Source of the DNA: Micromonospora rhizosphaerae
GTDB taxonomy: Bacteria > Actinomycetota > Actinomycetes > Mycobacteriales > Micromonosporaceae
Direction: 5' to 3'
Assembly (NCBI RefSeq): GCF_900091465.1
Contig: NZ_FMHV01000002.1
Location: 4,898,001 to 4,962,000 of the forward strand
Length of the DNA: 64,000 bases
Part shown: in pieces, positions 61,743 through 64,000 of the stretch
Layout: the number at the start of each line of letters is the position of its first letter
How positions within the stretch are numbered: the stretch's first letter is position 1
Notes under the pieces: generated by a model
What the model was told of the DNA's origin: nothing
Seen by the model: the letters and a program-made list of their open reading frames with translations, nothing else
The model's database searches: none
Made by a program: the position numbers and the translations under genes

Positions 61743-61955
61743 ATTCCGCCCCCCTTTTCCACTCCCCTTGGTTCACATTCTGTAGGGCCGACGGGAAGGG
61801 GATGCTTGCTTCGGCGGAATTGGTCGGGCGAAACGACATCGGTTTCGGCCTCCGCGTACTGGAATGGGAATTGCGGCATCCGACGGGCCCGGCGTCACAA
61901 TGTGGCCGAACTGCGCCCGAGCGGACCGGGACGACCGATTCGACCCAGCCGACGC

Positions 61956-63635
61956 TCAGGTCCAGTCATCGTCACCGTGGTTGCGTTCCCACCGGCCGCC
62001 GATGAGCGGGGTGTCCAGCCGGGTGGGGCCCTCCATGTTGCCCGCGAGGTCGTTGTCCTCGATTCGACAGTCGACGCAGCTGCCCTGTTCGGTGATCCAG
62101 AGCCCGTGGGTCTGGGCGCGGGGCTCCCTGCCGTCCCAGATCCGGTTGCCCCGGATGGTGGCCGCGTCGAGCGGCGCGTTGACGCTGATGCCGGCCCGAA
62201 TGTCGGGCGCGGCCGGCAGCTCGTACCGGGAGCCCGGGGCGGGAATGGCCCCGCTCCAGCCGGTGAACGAGTCGGGCCGGATCGGTGCGAGGGTCAGCTC
62301 GGTGTCGTTGTTCGCCGCCACCACCGCGATGTCGTCACCCACCTTGACCACCTTGCCCCGGTGTTCGTCGTGCTGCCAGGTCGCGCGACGGTCGACCACC
62401 AGCTTCTCGCTGTACCGCACCGAGTCGCCGCCCCCGGAGACGGCCGAGCCACACTGCCGGCCGTTGCCCCGGATCCGGTTGTTGACCACCATCGCGTCGT
62501 GGATCGGCCGGTCGATCCGGATCGCGTCGACGCTGTTGCCGTAGAAGTCGTTGCTCTCGATGACGATCTCCCGCGCGGTCTCCTGTTCCTCCCCGCCCAG
62601 GCTGCGCTGGTGGTAGCCGTATCGGCCGTTGCCGCTGATCCGGTTGCCCCGGATGGTGTACGGGCCTGGGGTGTTGCCAATGCTGACCCCGTCGCGCAGG
62701 TTGCCGTCGATCACACAGTCGGCGAGGATGCCGCCGCGTCCGGCCGTGCCGGAGGTGCCCTTCGCCGAGACGTGGAAGCCCGCCTCCAGGTTGCCGGTCA
62801 TCGTGCAGGCAGAGACGATCAGGCCGTTGGCGCCCCAGTCCGAGATGCCGAAGCGGTTGCCCTGGGCGTGGCAGCCGATGATCCGGATGCCGCGCGGCCG
62901 CAGTTCGCCGGCCTTCTGCAGTTCGAGGAAAATACCGTTGGTGGCGTTGGCGATCGCCGTGCAGTTGATCACGTTGAACCTCTCGACGCTGCCCCACCCG
63001 CCGATCCCGATGCCGATCCCGGCGCCGCCCAGCTCGGTGCCGTTGTCCAGCCGGCCGCAGCCGACCACCAGCACCCCGTCGATCAGGGTGTCCTGGAGGA
63101 AGTCGCACCCCAGCCCGGTGGCGGCGGTGTGGTGGATGTAGAGGTTGCGGAAGACGCCCCGGACCAGATACTGCAGGCCCAGTCCCTTGGCCAGCGGGTT
63201 GTACTCGGCGGACGAAACTCCCGAGCCGTCGATCTCGAAGTCGGCGAAGGTGCAGTACTTCAGGTGCCGTTCCCGGTCGGCGCCGTGGTGCTTGGCCGTG
63301 TGGAAGGCCAGCGGGGCCGGATCGGCCCGGTTGCCGGCGTTGCTGAGCACGAACCGGGTGGCGCCGGGACCGGCGCCGAGCAGGGAGACCCCGCTCCGCC
63401 ACACCGTGCCTGCATCCCGCATCGAATAGACCCCGGGCGGGCAGTAGATCACCCGGGCCCGCCCGTCCGCGGCGTACGCGTCACCGAGCCGGTCCACGAG
63501 CGCGGCGAACGCGGGCTGGTCGTTGGTCGTCCCGTCGCCCACGAGGCCGTGCTCGCGCGCATTGCAGAGCAGTGGAGCACCGGCGACCGGGTGCGGCCGC
63601 ACGCCGCCGGCGGCGGGCATGTGCCGGTACTCCAT
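61956..63635 (-). CDS. Right-handed parallel beta-helix repeat protein
   Basis: A 559-residue protein. After an N-terminal Pro-poor segment (HGLVGDGTTNDQPAFAALVDRLGDAYAADGRARVIYCPPGVY, the pectate-lyase-like start of the fold), it consists of repeated beta-helix coils (NGIFLEL, NRFGISDWGANGLIVSACTMTGN, RGGILADCVIDGNLRDGVSI). No signal peptide is evident after the ATG at 63635, so export is unclear. GGAGG lies upstream. It may be a polysaccharide lyase or a structural or phage-tail-like protein; catalytic residues cannot be identified. Confidence 0.8.
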   Translation of the reverse strand: MEYRHMPAAGGVRPHPVAGAPLLCNAREHGLVGDGTTNDQPAFAALVDRLGDAYAADGRARVIYCPPGVYSMRDAGTVWRSGVSLLGAGPGATRFVLSNAGNRADPAPLAFHTAKHHGADRERHLKYCTFADFEIDGSGVSSAEYNPLAKGLGLQYLVRGVFRNLYIHHTAATGLGCDFLQDTLIDGVLVVGCGRLDNGTELGGAGIGIGIGGWGSVERFNVINCTAIANATNGIFLELQKAGELRPRGIRIIGCHAQGNRFGISDWGANGLIVSACTMTGNLEAGFHVSAKGTSGTAGRGGILADCVIDGNLRDGVSIGNTPGPYTIRGNRISGNGRYGYHQRSLGGEEQETAREIVIESNDFYGNSVDAIRIDRPIHDAMVVNNRIRGNGRQCGSAVSGGGDSVRYSEKLVVDRRATWQHDEHRGKVVKVGDDIAVVAANNDTELTLAPIRPDSFTGWSGAIPAPGSRYELPAAPDIRAGISVNAPLDAATIRGNRIWDGREPRAQTHGLWITEQGSCVDCRIEDNDLAGNMEGPTRLDTPLIGGRWERNHGDDDWT

Positions 63636-63701
63636 CTGGTTCCTCCCCTCCGTGACCGGGGCTGGCATTCCCGGTGCATCGAGTGAGAAACGGCGATGAA
63701 A

Positions 63702-63731
63702 CGGCCCCGGCCCCGAGCGGGGCCGGGGCCG
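63702..63731. terminator. Strong GC hairpin terminator
   Basis: Near-perfect inverted repeat (CGGCCCCGGCCCC and its complement, small loop) just beyond the acyltransferase stop on the minus strand. Confidence 0.65.
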
Positions 63732-63737
63732 GGCGGG

Positions 63738-64000
63738 TCAGACGTTCGCGACCAGCAGCGCCGGCTGCTCGACGCAGTCGGCGACGTGCCGCAGGAAGCC
63801 GCCCGCCACGCCGCCGTCGCAGACCCGGTGGTCGAAGGTCAGGCTGAGCTGGGTCACCTTGCGGACCGCGAGCTGACCGTCGACCACCCAGGGCTTGTCC
63901 ACGATCCGCCCCACCCCGAGCAGCGCCGCCTCGGGGTGGTTGATGATCGGGGTGGAACCGTCCACACCGAACACGCCGTAGTTGTTCAGGGTGAAGGTGC
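63738..64000 (-). CDS. Dihydrolipoamide acyltransferase, C-terminal fragment (5' partial)
   Basis: The 3' end of a gene running off the right edge. The visible part (NNYGVFGVDGSTPIINHPEAALLGVGRI... LSLTFDHRVCDGGVAGGFL) is the catalytic end of a 2-oxo-acid dehydrogenase E2 subunit: DHRVCDG holds the catalytic His/Asp, with Cys replacing the more usual Val/Ile/Ala. Which complex (pyruvate, branched-chain or 2-oxoglutarate) cannot be told from this fragment. Confidence 0.88.
   Translation of the reverse strand, partial: TFTLNNYGVFGVDGSTPIINHPEAALLGVGRIVDKPWVVDGQLAVRKVTQLSLTFDHRVCDGGVAGGFLRHVADCVEQPALLVANV

Overview
This 64 kb window is from a very GC-rich actinobacterial chromosome. Lsr2, ergothioneine genes, an HspR-type operator at lon, a mycothiol-style DinB protein and frequent GTG starts all fit, and the overall look is that of Micromonospora or a close relative (inference; no 16S gene is present). 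No prophage, insertion sequence, CRISPR array or long biosynthetic cluster was seen. Most of the window is core or shell chromosome.

Layout. 1-2.7 kb: the end of a GerMN/Gmad2 lipoprotein gene, a conserved hypothetical, a small protein and a PIG-L deacetylase. 2.9-5.3 kb, the most unusual part: a leftward unit with a promoter, a 42-codon leader ORF, an intrinsic terminator, then tRNA genes Trp, Pro, Glu and Gly, an RtcB RNA ligase, and tRNA genes Arg, Glu, Arg, Cys plus a Met(CAT)-like tRNA. Several of these tRNAs are degenerate. 5.4-13.8 kb: hypotheticals, a TetM-type ribosomal protection GTPase with an overlapping upstream ORF, an esterase, DinB, a D,D-carboxypeptidase and a secreted metalloprotease. 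13.8-22.7 kb: a VanX-type dipeptidase coupled to a D,D-carboxypeptidase, a nitrite-reductase (nirK) operon with two NnrS-like membrane proteins and a SufR-like regulator, a divergent hemerythrin/DUF2249 gene, and a second, paralogous D,D-carboxypeptidase.

22.9-29.1 kb: a phosphatase, a glycosyltransferase, a Wzz/tyrosine autokinase, NhaA, and a GDT1-family transporter behind a probable Mn2+ (yybP-ykoY) riboswitch. 29.1-33.5 kb: the ergothioneine genes egtA-B-C-D. 33.6-40.9 kb: an ECF sigma/anti-sigma pair, a Ser/Thr kinase, a decayed GntR gene, and a DUF305/LVIVD divergent pair. 41-47.4 kb: a PfkB kinase, an asparagine synthase with an M15-like partner, a P450/PEP-mutase-family pair and an ArsR-type regulator. 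47.6-52.4 kb: a DEAD helicase, lon with a HAIR operator, and lsr2. 52.6-64 kb: a Gly/Asn-rich exported protein, a DUF2726-like protein, an Asp23/AmaP envelope operon, a BtuF-like protein, CBS-BON, DoxX, FKBP, STAS, an L,D-transpeptidase, a beta-helix protein and the 3' end of a dihydrolipoamide acyltransferase gene.

The main candidate for a new system is the 2.9-5.3 kb unit. It joins an RNA-repair ligase to a set of partly degenerate tRNAs, behind what looks like a leader-peptide attenuator whose last codons (Cys, Arg, Trp, Gly) are read by tRNAs from the same array. A tRNA-damage response is the reading I favour, but it is inference. Secondary themes are a dense set of D-Ala-cleaving envelope enzymes and a compact denitrification/NO module.
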